Source: an uncultured Bacteroidales bacterium (GTDB lineage Bacteria; Bacteroidota; Bacteroidia; Bacteroidales; Bacteroidaceae). From it: DNA of 34,384 nucleotides. The DNA lies in NCBI GenBank assembly GCA_902760315.1, contig CACWFV010000021.1:1-34384 (forward strand), written 5' to 3'. Under the pieces are notes generated by a model, which made no database searches, was not told the DNA's origin, and saw only the letters and a program-made list of their open reading frames with translations. Of this stretch, positions 1 to 8,547 are shown piece by piece. Numbering within the stretch: position 1 is the first letter of the stretch; each line of letters starts with the position of its first letter. A program made the position numbers and the translations under genes.

Positions 1-75
1 ATTCCGAACAGAGAAGTTAAGCCCGCTTGCGCCGATGGTACTGCAATGCAATGCGGGAGAGTAGGAGGCCGCCAC
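1..75 (+). rRNA. rrf: 5S ribosomal RNA, 3' part
   Basis: The window begins inside a 5S rRNA. The stretch carries the conserved 'ccgaacagagaagttaagcc' loop and the 'gccgatggtactgc' segment typical of Bacteroidales 5S, and ends near 'ggaggccgcc'. The 5' part lies outside the window, and the exact 3' end is uncertain by a few bases. It is the last gene of an rRNA operon transcribed left to right, because a strong terminator follows directly. Confidence 0.9.
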
Positions 76-90
76 TTTTTCAAGTAGAGA

Positions 91-134
91 GAAGCCCTTC
101 TGTCAGCAATGACGGAAGGGCTTCTTGTTGCTTT
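91..134 (+). terminator. rRNA operon terminator
   Basis: A hairpin closes the rRNA operon. The arms gaagcccttc (91-100) and gaagggcttc (115-124) pair perfectly over 10 bp, extended by tgtc/gacg to about 14 bp around the loop agcaat. A T-rich tract (ttgttgcttt) follows. Position and strength fit an intrinsic terminator after the 5S. Confidence 0.85.
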
Positions 135-379
135 CTGAATTGAGACATGGGACAAGCTTCCTATAGCTGCTTATTCCTTGTTGTTTTGTTTCCATTTTCT
201 GTGATTATAAGAGTAATGTATACTAATAAACTGGTATTTTATGCATTTATTTTGTATAAAATCGTAGAAATACTTGTGTATTTCCTAACAATGTGTTACC
301 TTTGCAGATATTATCCTTGTAAATTCTAAACGGAGCGATACTATTAATAATCTTTTATAATTAACAAAATGGTTCAACT
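125..379. other. AT-rich intergenic region upstream of the adhesin gene
   Basis: About 255 bases separate the rRNA terminator from the first protein gene. The only signals I support are the promoter at 274-304 and an untranslated leader of about 70 nt. A 60-codon open frame at 147-329 runs through the promoter and is not credible as a gene. Confidence 0.6.
274..304 (+). promoter_or_regulatory. Bacteroidetes-type promoter for the adhesin gene
   Basis: A TTG at 274-276 and taccTTTG (297-304) are separated by 20 bases, matching the Bacteroidetes -33/-7 consensus (TTG ... TAnnTTTG). Transcription would start near 309, leaving a leader of about 70 nt before the ATG at 380. Confidence 0.75.
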
Positions 380-991
380 ATGAGTAAAAAGTTTACTTCT
401 TTATTGGTATTGGTAGCAGCTATTCTGTTAGCCGTACCAGCTCAGGCACAGATTGCAAAGAAGGCAGCTAAACAGCAGATTGCTGTTCTGAAGACTGGCC
501 CAGTGAAATCTGTTGACCTTAAAAAAGCTAAAGCTGCCAAGATGAAGGCAGAAGCGCAGCTAGAAGGACAGGCTTTCACAGGCAAGATGTTCAACTATCT
601 GCAGGCCAGTTTAGAGAAAGTCCAGGACGATAAGGATGTGCTGGAAAAGCAGATGGAGGAAAACCTTCGTGGTGTGAAGAATGGCAAGAGGTTTTCACTT
701 TTATCTGATGGTAAGGTTTCTACCATGATCTTGTCAAATCCTCGTGTCGTTACTTTCAACGCAAATCAGGTTTCTACACGAAGAGCCTCTCATCGTGCTG
801 AGGTTGTAGATGCTGCTGGCATCATTACTTCTCCAGCAGAAGGTGAGCATAAGTTTTACACCCGTTCCGGTACGGCTTATTATGTTGGTAATAACAAAGT
901 CTATAGTGCTGACCAGAGTGGCCACGTAGAGATTGTAGAATGCGCTGATGGTACTATTTACATCAAGGACATTGTGACACGCTTTGCATAG
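380..991 (+). CDS. N-terminal fragment of a secreted adhesin-like protein (ends at in-frame amber codon)
   Basis: This 203-residue frame starts with a clear signal peptide (MSKKF, a hydrophobic core, cleavage likely after AQA at residues 21-23). A Lys/Ala-rich helical stretch follows, then a beta-type region containing 'FYTRSGTAYYVGNNKVY' and 'IEVVECADGTIYIKD'-like strands. It stops at TAG (989-991) after 'DIVTRFA'. The same frame then continues without another stop to 5857, and the residues right after the TAG ('GAWVKGTKAGNTITLAG') read as the unbroken continuation of the same domain. I therefore see this as the 5' part of one gene of 1,826 codons including the final stop, not as a separate small protein. 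If the stop is real and not suppressed, the cell would export only this fragment. Confidence 0.7.
   Translation: MSKKFTSLLVLVAAILLAVPAQAQIAKKAAKQQIAVLKTGPVKSVDLKKAKAAKMKAEAQLEGQAFTGKMFNYLQASLEKVQDDKDVLEKQMEENLRGVKNGKRFSLLSDGKVSTMILSNPRVVTFNANQVSTRRASHRAEVVDAAGIITSPAEGEHKFYTRSGTAYYVGNNKVYSADQSGHVEIVECADGTIYIKDIVTRFA
989..991 (+). other. In-frame amber codon splitting the adhesin gene
   Basis: TAG sits in frame between 'RFA' and 'GAWVKG'. One base change (for example CAG or AAG to TAG) would explain it. TAG is used as the ordinary final stop by other genes here (11546-11548 on plus; 14365-14367 and 25165-25167 on minus), so the codon is not globally reassigned. Confidence 0.85.
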
Positions 992-1033
992 GGTGCATGG
1001 GTTAAGGGTACTAAGGCCGGCAATACCATCACG

Positions 1034-4000
1034 TTGGCAGGTGCTCAGCCCCAGTTGTATAATAGCAACTATGATACTACTTTGAGTGTGAACTGGGCTA
1101 CTATCAATGCCGAAGGTAATAGTTATGATAGAAGTACTGGCGACATAACCTTTACCGTTGACGATGCCGCAGGTACTATTACTCTGAATGGTACGAGTGA
1201 AGAAAAGATTCTTGGCATTTTCTGGGATGACGACAACGCTTGGTCGGGTTATGGCGACTACGGAACAGTATGGACAGCTGATGCTGAATATGTTCCAGCT
1301 TCTACTACGCTTGTTGAGTTGCCCGCAGGTGCTGAGGTGGCACAGTGGTATGCTGAAGGCACTGGTTCTACTGCCATACCATCTACTGTGAAGGTTTCAT
1401 TTGTCGGTAACGATGTGTATGTTGCTGGTTTGCACGCTGATTATCCCGACTCATGGATTAAGGGTACTCTTAATGGAAATACTGTTACATTTAGCAGCTT
1501 ACAGTTTGTGGGAACCTATGACGGTACAACACCTATTTGGGTTGTAGGTGCTGATCCCCAGACAAGCGGTTTGACCGAAGCCTTTACGATGACCTATGAT
1601 GCCTTGGCTAAGACGCTGTCGCTCGACGCTGGTCAATTGATTCTCTTCAACGCAGCTGAAGACCACATGTATTACCTTTCTTATATAGATACTCTAACCC
1701 TTTCTCAGGATGCCCCAACAGAGCCGGAGGCTGAGACTGCCGCCCCGATTGATGCAGTACCTTATAGCAATGCTTTGAATACGGCAGAGTTGTTTGCCCA
1801 GTTTGGTGTTATTGACAGTAACAATGATGGCAGCACATGGACATGGGATGCTGACTATAACGCTTATTACAAATATCATTCTTCGAATTCTGGCGATGAT
1901 TGGCTGATTTCGCCTGCCATCAAGTTGGAGGCAGGCAAGGCATATCACTTTGCTATTGATGTCGCATCGACTAGTTTCCCGGAGAAGTTTGAAGTGCTGA
2001 TAGGTACCGAAGCAAAGGCTTCTGCCTTGACAATACCTGTTATTGCGGCAACAGAATTGACCACAAAAGGTGAATATAAAACTTATCAGAATGAAGCAGT
2101 AACAGTAGGAGAGACCGCCTATTACCACTTCGGTATTCATGCTATCAGTGATGCAGATCAGTATAGATTGATGGTAAAGAACTTCCTTGTTGAAGCTGGT
2201 GCAGAGCCTACCGCTCCTGCTGCTGTTAGCGACTTTGCTGTTGCCCAAACCCCAGACAAACTGGAGACCGTCGTATCCTTCACCGCTCCTACCAAGACTG
2301 TTGCTGGTGAAGAACTGACAGAAAATCTGACTAAGGTTGACGTTCTGCGTAATGGTGAGGTCATTAAGTCAATTACCGCTTCTTCCATCAACTGGGATGC
2401 TTCTGCTCAGGGTTATGATAATCAGCAGGGCATTGAATCCTTTGACTTAGGAGACGGCGTGACAGCAACATTGGCAGGCGGTGGTAACTCCAATACTCCT
2501 AAATACTACGATTTAGGTACAGCTCTTCGCATGTATGCCAAGAACACACTGACCTTGAAGGGTACTGGCATCAAGAAAGTCGTTTTCACCATGACAGGAA
2601 ACGATAAACAGAAGCTTTTGACTGCAGATAAGGGTGACTACGCTCTTGATGGTAATGTGGGTACTTGGACCGGATCAGCTGACGAAGTTGTGTTCTCCGT
2701 TCCCGACGGAAGTGGCAACCAGGCCCGTATTCAGAGTATTGCTGTCGAATATGGCGAAGGCGTCGCTCCAAGCTCAGCAATTTCTTATGTTGATAATGAT
2801 GAGGACTTGGCTATTGGTACATACGTCTACCAGATTATTCCTTACAATGCTTCTGGCGCAGGCCTGAAGAGTGAGGAGAAGAGCATCTTCCTCTCAGTAG
2901 CTTTGGACGTTCCCCATATCTTCGACTTCTCACAGAACCTGCTGGAATGGTTCCAGGTTATTGATAACAATGCTGATAACAAGACTTGGGCATGGAGTGA
3001 GTCTAACGGTGCTTACTACGGCTATAGTAGTACAAACGCAGCCGACGACTATCTCATCTCACTGCCCTTCAACTTGAAGGCTGGCACGAGCTACAACGTC
3101 ATTGTTAATGCCAAGAGTGACGGTTTTCCTGAGAAGTTTGAGGTCAAGGCCGGTAAGACCGCTACCGTAGAAGGTCTGACTGAAACCGTTATCCCTGAGA
3201 CCACCATTGCTGCTGACGTCGAGGGCTATAACGACTATGAGGGTGTCTTCACACCCACCGAGGACGGCCAATATCACTTTGCCATCCACGCAACCTCTGA
3301 TGCTGATATGTATAACCTGAGCGTCAGCACGCTGACCATTGAGTTGGCTCCATTAGCCACTGCTCCCGCAGCTATCGCGGACCTCACCGCTACCGCTGGT
3401 GCCGAGGGCGCACTGGAGGCTACACTTGCCTTTACCGCTCCTGCAAAGGCCATCAATGGCGATGCCTTGACAGGCAATGTCGACGTGAAGGTCTATCGTG
3501 ACAAAGTGCTGGTGAACACCATTGAAGGTGTAGATCCAGGCGCTGCCACCACTTGGAAGGACACCAATATCGAAGCCAGCGGCACCTATACCTATTATGT
3601 AGTAGCCGCCAACGCCGATGGCGATGGCATGAAGTCAGAGAAGGTCAGCCTCTTTGTCGGTGAAGACGTGCTCGGCAACGTAGAGAACATTACCGTTACC
3701 GGAACCACTGCCAACAGCATCAGCCTCTCATGGGATGAAGTTGCCGGACTTAACGGCGGTTATGTTGACAAGGCTAACGTGAAGTATGCTGCCATCACCT
3801 TCCATGTTGAGCAATTCTGGTTCATCACGTCGTTGATCATCGACGAAGTCCTCGGTACAGTTAGCGGTCAGACCAACGGCACCTTCGACTATGCTGTTGA
3901 CGAGGGTGAGCAAGACTACAAGTACTTTGGTGTGATGGCTCTGAAAGCCGACGATGCTCTGCCTGAAGTAGGCAGTGAATATGTCGGTGGCTATACCTGG

Positions 4001-5857
4001 GCTCTGACAGGTGCTCCTTACGACCTGCCCTTCTTGGAGAGCTTTGCCGGTGGCCAGCCCACTTACAGTTTATGGGCTGTCGATGGCAGTGTCGAGAACA
4101 CCCTCGGTCTCCTTGCCGCCTATGCTTCTGATGCCGATGGTGGTGCACTCGCTATGACTACCGTCGAGGAGCCTGGTCTGGTACGTCTGCAGTCTGCCCG
4201 TATCAATATCAATGGCATTGCCAACCCGACCCTGTTGTTCGACGTGATGGGTGTTGACGTAACCACCGCCAAGGTGTTTGCCAGCAAGGACGACGGCGCT
4301 TGGGAAGTCATCCAGACCGTTGACGTTACCGCTGACTATACCACTGTCAAGGTACCTCTGCTCAATGCTAAGGGTGAACGCTTCATTCGCTTTGCCATCG
4401 GTGCTGACATTGTCAATCCCGCTATTGTGACAGACATTGACGCTGATGGCAATCCCGTCTATGAGTACCACGACCTGCTGTTCGTTGATAACATCAAGGT
4501 TGTTGACCTCTATCAGTACAACTTGAAGGCCGACATCAAGGCCCAGACCTCTGTTGTTGCCGGTCAGAAGGCTAAGGTGGTTGCCACCGTTACCAACGAC
4601 GGTGAGAATGCTGCCGAGGACTATTTCGTCACCATCAAGGCCGGCGAGAAGGTGCTGACAACGGTCGTTGCCGACCAGCCTCTGGCACCATTTGCTACAG
4701 ACGAAATCACCCTCGACTTTGAGACCTCTGTCTTCGACGAGGCCGGCGACGTAACGCTGACGGTTGATGTCGAGTATGAGAACGAACTGTTCCCCGACGA
4801 CAACAGTGCTTCTACCATCATTACCGTCAAGGAACCCACCGCCATCGCTCCCGCCAGCCTTGCCGCTGTTGAGAGTGCCGAGGGTGTAGAGCTGACATGG
4901 GCTATGCCCGCCGACGAGCAGGCTTCTTCCCGTGCCGCTGCCGTGCTCACCGAGGACTTTGAGGATACAGAAGTCTTTGAACCTTGGAGCCTGGGTGGTA
5001 TCACAGCAGATGTCCACAATGGCGCATTTGGCGACTGGACACTCTATGATGGTAATGGTATCGCCGTATACGGATTCCAGAGCACAGAATTCCCCAATGC
5101 CTACCAGCCTTCTGCTTGGCAGGTAGCTCACCCTGCCGACATTGAAGGTCTTAATGCAAACTTCCCTGCTCACAGCGGCGATCAGTATCTATGGTCGTTC
5201 TGCCCAGCAGACGAACAGGCTGGAACTCCTGCAGCCGACCACTGGCTGATTTCTCCTGAACTCTCTGGCGATGCCCAGACCATCAGCTTCTATGCTCGTG
5301 TTATCACTGCCCAGTATGGTGCTGAGATCTTCGAGATTCTGGCTTCTTCTACCGACAACGCTCCTGAAAGCTTCACCATTGTCGGCACCACCAGAAGTCT
5401 GGAGAGCACCGAGTGGACCGAGGTTACCGCCGACCTGCCCGCAGGTACCAGGTACTTCGCTATCCGTCATACCTCTACCGACATCTTCGGTATGCTCATT
5501 GACGACGTCACCTTCGCCGCCAATGGTGAGGCACCCGCTCCTACCTCGTTCAACATCTACTACAATGGCGAGAAGATAGCCAACGTAGAGGGCGACAAGA
5601 CCTCTTACACCATTGCTGCCGACAAGGTAGCCCTTGGCGAACAGACCTTCGCCGTTAGTGCCGTTTACGCTAATGGTACAGAGTCAAGACCCGTTACTGC
5701 AACCATCACTGTTACCGGCATCGAACAGATTGCTGCCGACGGTCAGATTGTAGACGTTTATGCTGTCGATGGCAAACTGGTACGCAGCCAGGCAAAGAAC
5801 CTCGATGGTTTGAAGGGTATCTATATTGTGAACGGAAAGAAAGTCATGGTCAAGTGA
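1034..5857 (+). CDS. Main body of the interrupted secreted multidomain adhesin-like protein
   Basis: The frame is open from 992 directly after the amber codon. The first possible initiator is a TTG at 1034, which looks artificial because it lies inside a domain and has no signal peptide. Numbering along the full reading from 380, the modules are: choice-of-anchor J / cleaved-adhesin-like domains at about 457-607, 842-988, 1212-1377 and 1522-1716; fibronectin III-like domains at about 607-833 (with an insert), 992-1094 and 1100-1210; a CARDB-like domain at about 1379-1487; and a C-terminal tail ending 'GLKGIYIVNGKKVMVK' that resembles T9SS-type or related sorting tails of Bacteroidales. The first two anchor-J domains share 'FPEKFEV' and look duplicated. 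The architecture suggests a cell-surface or secreted binding protein. Its ligand is unknown. A terminator follows at 5877-5912. Confidence 0.65.
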   Translation: MAGAQPQLYNSNYDTTLSVNWATINAEGNSYDRSTGDITFTVDDAAGTITLNGTSEEKILGIFWDDDNAWSGYGDYGTVWTADAEYVPASTTLVELPAGAEVAQWYAEGTGSTAIPSTVKVSFVGNDVYVAGLHADYPDSWIKGTLNGNTVTFSSLQFVGTYDGTTPIWVVGADPQTSGLTEAFTMTYDALAKTLSLDAGQLILFNAAEDHMYYLSYIDTLTLSQDAPTEPEAETAAPIDAVPYSNALNTAELFAQFGVIDSNNDGSTWTWDADYNAYYKYHSSNSGDDWLISPAIKLEAGKAYHFAIDVASTSFPEKFEVLIGTEAKASALTIPVIAATELTTKGEYKTYQNEAVTVGETAYYHFGIHAISDADQYRLMVKNFLVEAGAEPTAPAAVSDFAVAQTPDKLETVVSFTAPTKTVAGEELTENLTKVDVLRNGEVIKSITASSINWDASAQGYDNQQGIESFDLGDGVTATLAGGGNSNTPKYYDLGTALRMYAKNTLTLKGTGIKKVVFTMTGNDKQKLLTADKGDYALDGNVGTWTGSADEVVFSVPDGSGNQARIQSIAVEYGEGVAPSSAISYVDNDEDLAIGTYVYQIIPYNASGAGLKSEEKSIFLSVALDVPHIFDFSQNLLEWFQVIDNNADNKTWAWSESNGAYYGYSSTNAADDYLISLPFNLKAGTSYNVIVNAKSDGFPEKFEVKAGKTATVEGLTETVIPETTIAADVEGYNDYEGVFTPTEDGQYHFAIHATSDADMYNLSVSTLTIELAPLATAPAAIADLTATAGAEGALEATLAFTAPAKAINGDALTGNVDVKVYRDKVLVNTIEGVDPGAATTWKDTNIEASGTYTYYVVAANADGDGMKSEKVSLFVGEDVLGNVENITVTGTTANSISLSWDEVAGLNGGYVDKANVKYAAITFHVEQFWFITSLIIDEVLGTVSGQTNGTFDYAVDEGEQDYKYFGVMALKADDALPEVGSEYVGGYTWALTGAPYDLPFLESFAGGQPTYSLWAVDGSVENTLGLLAAYASDADGGALAMTTVEEPGLVRLQSARININGIANPTLLFDVMGVDVTTAKVFASKDDGAWEVIQTVDVTADYTTVKVPLLNAKGERFIRFAIGADIVNPAIVTDIDADGNPVYEYHDLLFVDNIKVVDLYQYNLKADIKAQTSVVAGQKAKVVATVTNDGENAAEDYFVTIKAGEKVLTTVVADQPLAPFATDEITLDFETSVFDEAGDVTLTVDVEYENELFPDDNSASTIITVKEPTAIAPASLAAVESAEGVELTWAMPADEQASSRAAAVLTEDFEDTEVFEPWSLGGITADVHNGAFGDWTLYDGNGIAVYGFQSTEFPNAYQPSAWQVAHPADIEGLNANFPAHSGDQYLWSFCPADEQAGTPAADHWLISPELSGDAQTISFYARVITAQYGAEIFEILASSTDNAPESFTIVGTTRSLESTEWTEVTADLPAGTRYFAIRHTSTDIFGMLIDDVTFAANGEAPAPTSFNIYYNGEKIANVEGDKTSYTIAADKVALGEQTFAVSAVYANGTESRPVTATITVTGIEQIAADGQIVDVYAVDGKLVRSQAKNLDGLKGIYIVNGKKVMVK

Positions 5858-5876
5858 TCTTGTAACAATTTGTAAG

Positions 5877-5912
5877 GAAAGGTGCGGCGAAAGTTGCACC
5901 TTTCTTTTTTTT
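5877..5912 (+). terminator. Intrinsic terminator after the adhesin gene
   Basis: The arms gaaaggtgc (5877-5885) and gcacctttc (5896-5904) form a 9-bp stem with a 10-nt loop, followed by a run of T residues at 5905-5912. It starts 20 bases after the stop codon. Confidence 0.85.
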
Positions 5913-5924
5913 ATTGAATTTTTC

Positions 5925-5955
5925 TTGTATATTATCGCTTTTTGTCGTAACTTTG
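5925..5955 (+). promoter_or_regulatory. Promoter of the C10 protease gene
   Basis: TTG at 5925-5927 and taacTTTG at 5948-5955 with a 20-base gap match the Bacteroidetes promoter. The ATG at 5984 lies 28 bases past the -7 box. Confidence 0.75.
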
Positions 5956-5983
5956 CAGACTATTAAGAATCCATATCTAAAAG

Positions 5984-8497
5984 ATGAAAAGAAATAGCTT
6001 GATGTTATGCGGTCTGATGCTTTTGGCTACCCTGTTGGCAGAGGCCGCTCCACGCACACAGTCGCAAATGCGCGAGGCAGCCGCTAAAGCCATCAATGGC
6101 GAACGCAAAGCCAAGAAGATGGCGCCCCGCAAGGCAGCAACCCTCCAGGTGCTGAAGACCACCGCAGAGTATCAGATTATAGGCAACCAGCAGGGCGGTT
6201 TTGCCGTTGTAGCCGCTGACGACCTGTTGCCTGCCGTGTTGGGTATGTCGGCCGCTACCTATTCTGAAGGCCGCAATGCCAACTTCCAGTGGTGGTTGCA
6301 AGCCGTGCAGCAAGTGGCACAATACGCTGTGGAGCATAACATTCCGCTGACTACCACCAAGCCCGACCCAGAGAAATACCCTACGCAGGTAGGCCCACTG
6401 ATGACCACTGAGTGGGACCAGTTGGAGCCATACAACCGCTTCTGTCCCCTGTCTAATGGTGGCGACCGCTGTTATACCGGTTGTGTGGCCACCGCCATGG
6501 CTCAGGTGCTGAAATATCACGAGATTCCCCAGCAGGGCGTAGGTTCACGTACTATCTATTACCCACAAGGCAATACCTCTGGCACTCCTGTCACCGCCGA
6601 TTTCGGTGAGCACGTCTACGACTGGGCCAACATGCTCGACCAATATCGTGGCGTCAGCTATACCGAAGAGCAAGCCGTGGCCGTTGCCACGCTGATGCGC
6701 GACTGTGGCGTAGCTGCTGATATGGGTTATGGTGGCTATGCCGAGAACGGATCAGGCGCCTACTCACAAGATGCTGCCGCTGGCCTTCGCACCTACTTCG
6801 GCCTTGCCGACGCCGAGTGTCTGGAGCGTGACAGCTTTACCGAACCTGCGTGGATGGACATTGTCTATCGCGAACTCAGCGAGAATGGCCCCCTCTACTA
6901 CGGTGGTGCCAGTTATGAGAGTGGCGGTCATGCCTTTGTGCTTCACGGCTACAATGCCGCCGGCATGGTTTACGTCAACTGGGGATGGAGTGGCGACGAC
7001 GATGGCTATTACGACATTTCGCTGCTGAACCCTGGATTTTACCACTTCGAAATACAGCAAGACATGATTATCGGTATCAAGGGTGCTCCTCGCGAACTCA
7101 CCGAAGAGACCGTAACCCTCAGTGAGGCAGGCACGCTGCCGACCCTGCTGAGTGACGACATGATAGGCACTGTAGGTACGCTGAAGATTACCGGCGACAT
7201 CAATTCCACCGACTTGCGCCACATACGCTATTTGGCCGGTGTCAACGAGGTGGGCGAGAAGACAGGTGGCTACCTGCAGGTGCTCGACCTCTCTGAGGCG
7301 CGCATTGTCAGTGGTGGCGAATCTTATCTGACAGATGACGACAAGGCGCTGACCACGGCAGACGACGTGCTGCCCGCCAAGGCCTTCTATGGCTGTAGAT
7401 ACTTGCAACGGCTGACGCTGCCCGCTGGCATCAAGAGCTGGGGCGAGGGCGCCGTCAGTTGTCCACAACTCCGTGAGATTGAGATAGGCACTCCTGCGGC
7501 TGATGCAGATTTTGTCATTGACGACGATATAGTGTGGAACCCTGAGAAGACCGAAATCATAGCTGTATTGCCTGTTAAGAGTGGCGAACTCAGCATTACT
7601 AAGGGCACCGAGGCCCTGCGTCCACTTGCTCTGGCTGGGTGCGCACGCCTGTCGCGTGTAGTGCTCCCCGATGGTTTGCTGACCATCGGCCGTGAGGCCC
7701 TGCGTGGTTGCAGTGGCTTGATGGAGTTGCGCGTCGCTGGCAAGGAAGTGCCCACGCTGACCGGAGCCAATGTCTTTACCGGCATCTCCGTCTACACCTG
7801 CAAGCTTTATGTTCCTGCCGGTACGAAGACCAAATATACCCAGGCAGCCCAGTGGAAGTCCTTCAAGGGCAGCGACTACGACAATATTGTGGAATACGGA
7901 TCCAGCGTCAAAGTGCGCAATACTATCCGTAAGTATGGCGAGCCGAACCCCCAGTTTGTCTATACCGTCAGTGGTGACCCCATTTCCGGTACCCCCGAAC
8001 TGACCTGCGAGGCTACCCCGCAGTCGCCTGCCGGCAAATATGCTGTTGTGATTGCTATGGGCAGCATTACGGGCGAGAATGTCGAGCTTTTCGATGGCTA
8101 TCTCATTGTGCAGAAGGTTGACGCAACGGCCACCGTCGAGGACGTCACCCGCGAGGAAGGACAGCCCAATCCAGACTTTACACTGGTGTATGACGGTCTG
8201 GTGAACGACGAGATAGAGCCTGCGTGGATTGTTGAGCCCGTCTTCAGTTGTGAAGCCACTGCCGACTCCCCCGCCGGCGAGTATCCTATTACCGTTACGG
8301 CAACAGCCGAGAGCTACAAACTGAAGTTCGTTGCCGGTACGCTGACCGTAACACCCTCTACCACCGGCATCCGCGACGTCCAGGGCGCGGGTAGCAATGG
8401 TGAACAGAATGTTGTCCATAACCTCCATGGCCAGCGCGTGCAGACAGCCCGTCAGGGTCTCTACATCGTCAATGGGCGTAAGGTTGTGCTGCCGTAA
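5984..8497 (+). CDS. Secreted C10 (streptopain-like) cysteine protease with LRR and MBG modules
   Basis: 837 residues. A signal peptide (residues 1-22) is followed by a Spi-type inhibitory propeptide (about 25-120; 'GGFAVVAADDLLPAVLG'). The C10 peptidase domain (about 135-370) carries catalytic Cys167 in 'CYTGCVATAMAQ' and His316 in 'GGHAFVLHGY', followed by 'VNWGWSG'. Downstream come BspA-type leucine-rich repeats (about 460-505 and 553-630; 'AFYGCRYLQRLTLP', 'ALRGCSGLMELRV'), two MBG-like Ig domains (about 641-711 and 713-793; 'YGEPNPQFVYTVSG', 'EGQPNPDFTLVYDG'), and a C-terminal tail ending 'RQGLYIVNGRKVVLP'. The enzyme is expected to be exported as a zymogen and to degrade host or dietary proteins. 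The LRR and MBG parts probably bind a surface or substrate. The gene is a single unit with its own promoter. Confidence 0.9.
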   Translation: MKRNSLMLCGLMLLATLLAEAAPRTQSQMREAAAKAINGERKAKKMAPRKAATLQVLKTTAEYQIIGNQQGGFAVVAADDLLPAVLGMSAATYSEGRNANFQWWLQAVQQVAQYAVEHNIPLTTTKPDPEKYPTQVGPLMTTEWDQLEPYNRFCPLSNGGDRCYTGCVATAMAQVLKYHEIPQQGVGSRTIYYPQGNTSGTPVTADFGEHVYDWANMLDQYRGVSYTEEQAVAVATLMRDCGVAADMGYGGYAENGSGAYSQDAAAGLRTYFGLADAECLERDSFTEPAWMDIVYRELSENGPLYYGGASYESGGHAFVLHGYNAAGMVYVNWGWSGDDDGYYDISLLNPGFYHFEIQQDMIIGIKGAPRELTEETVTLSEAGTLPTLLSDDMIGTVGTLKITGDINSTDLRHIRYLAGVNEVGEKTGGYLQVLDLSEARIVSGGESYLTDDDKALTTADDVLPAKAFYGCRYLQRLTLPAGIKSWGEGAVSCPQLREIEIGTPAADADFVIDDDIVWNPEKTEIIAVLPVKSGELSITKGTEALRPLALAGCARLSRVVLPDGLLTIGREALRGCSGLMELRVAGKEVPTLTGANVFTGISVYTCKLYVPAGTKTKYTQAAQWKSFKGSDYDNIVEYGSSVKVRNTIRKYGEPNPQFVYTVSGDPISGTPELTCEATPQSPAGKYAVVIAMGSITGENVELFDGYLIVQKVDATATVEDVTREEGQPNPDFTLVYDGLVNDEIEPAWIVEPVFSCEATADSPAGEYPITVTATAESYKLKFVAGTLTVTPSTTGIRDVQGAGSNGEQNVVHNLHGQRVQTARQGLYIVNGRKVVLP

Positions 8498-8513
8498 AAC
8501 GGCGTGCGGTAAG

Positions 8514-8547
8514 ACTTCGGCATGTCAGCTTTTGTACAAGCCGAAGT
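8514..8547. terminator. Possible bidirectional terminator between convergent genes
   Basis: The arms acttcggc (8514-8521) and gccgaagt (8540-8547) pair perfectly over 8 bp around an 18-nt loop. The stem overlaps the last codons of the minus-strand AraC gene and lies 17 bases after the protease stop. There is no clear T-run on either side, so its function is uncertain. Confidence 0.4.

Noticed and set aside
147-329. 60-codon hydrophobic open frame after the 5S terminator
   Set aside because: It crosses the promoter of the next gene, has no promoter of its own, and reads as random AT-rich translation.
989-991. Genome-wide amber reassignment
   Set aside because: At least three other genes in the window end at TAG at their expected C-termini.
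992-1034. Independent start (TTG 1034) for the main adhesin body
   Set aside because: It lies inside a continuing domain, gives no signal peptide, and the frame is already open from 992.
4070-5173. Long antisense open frame (367 codons) inside the adhesin gene
   Set aside because: It is the reverse reading of a well-supported coding region, with no recognisable domain. Similar shadows occur at 6764-8428 and 12426-13787.
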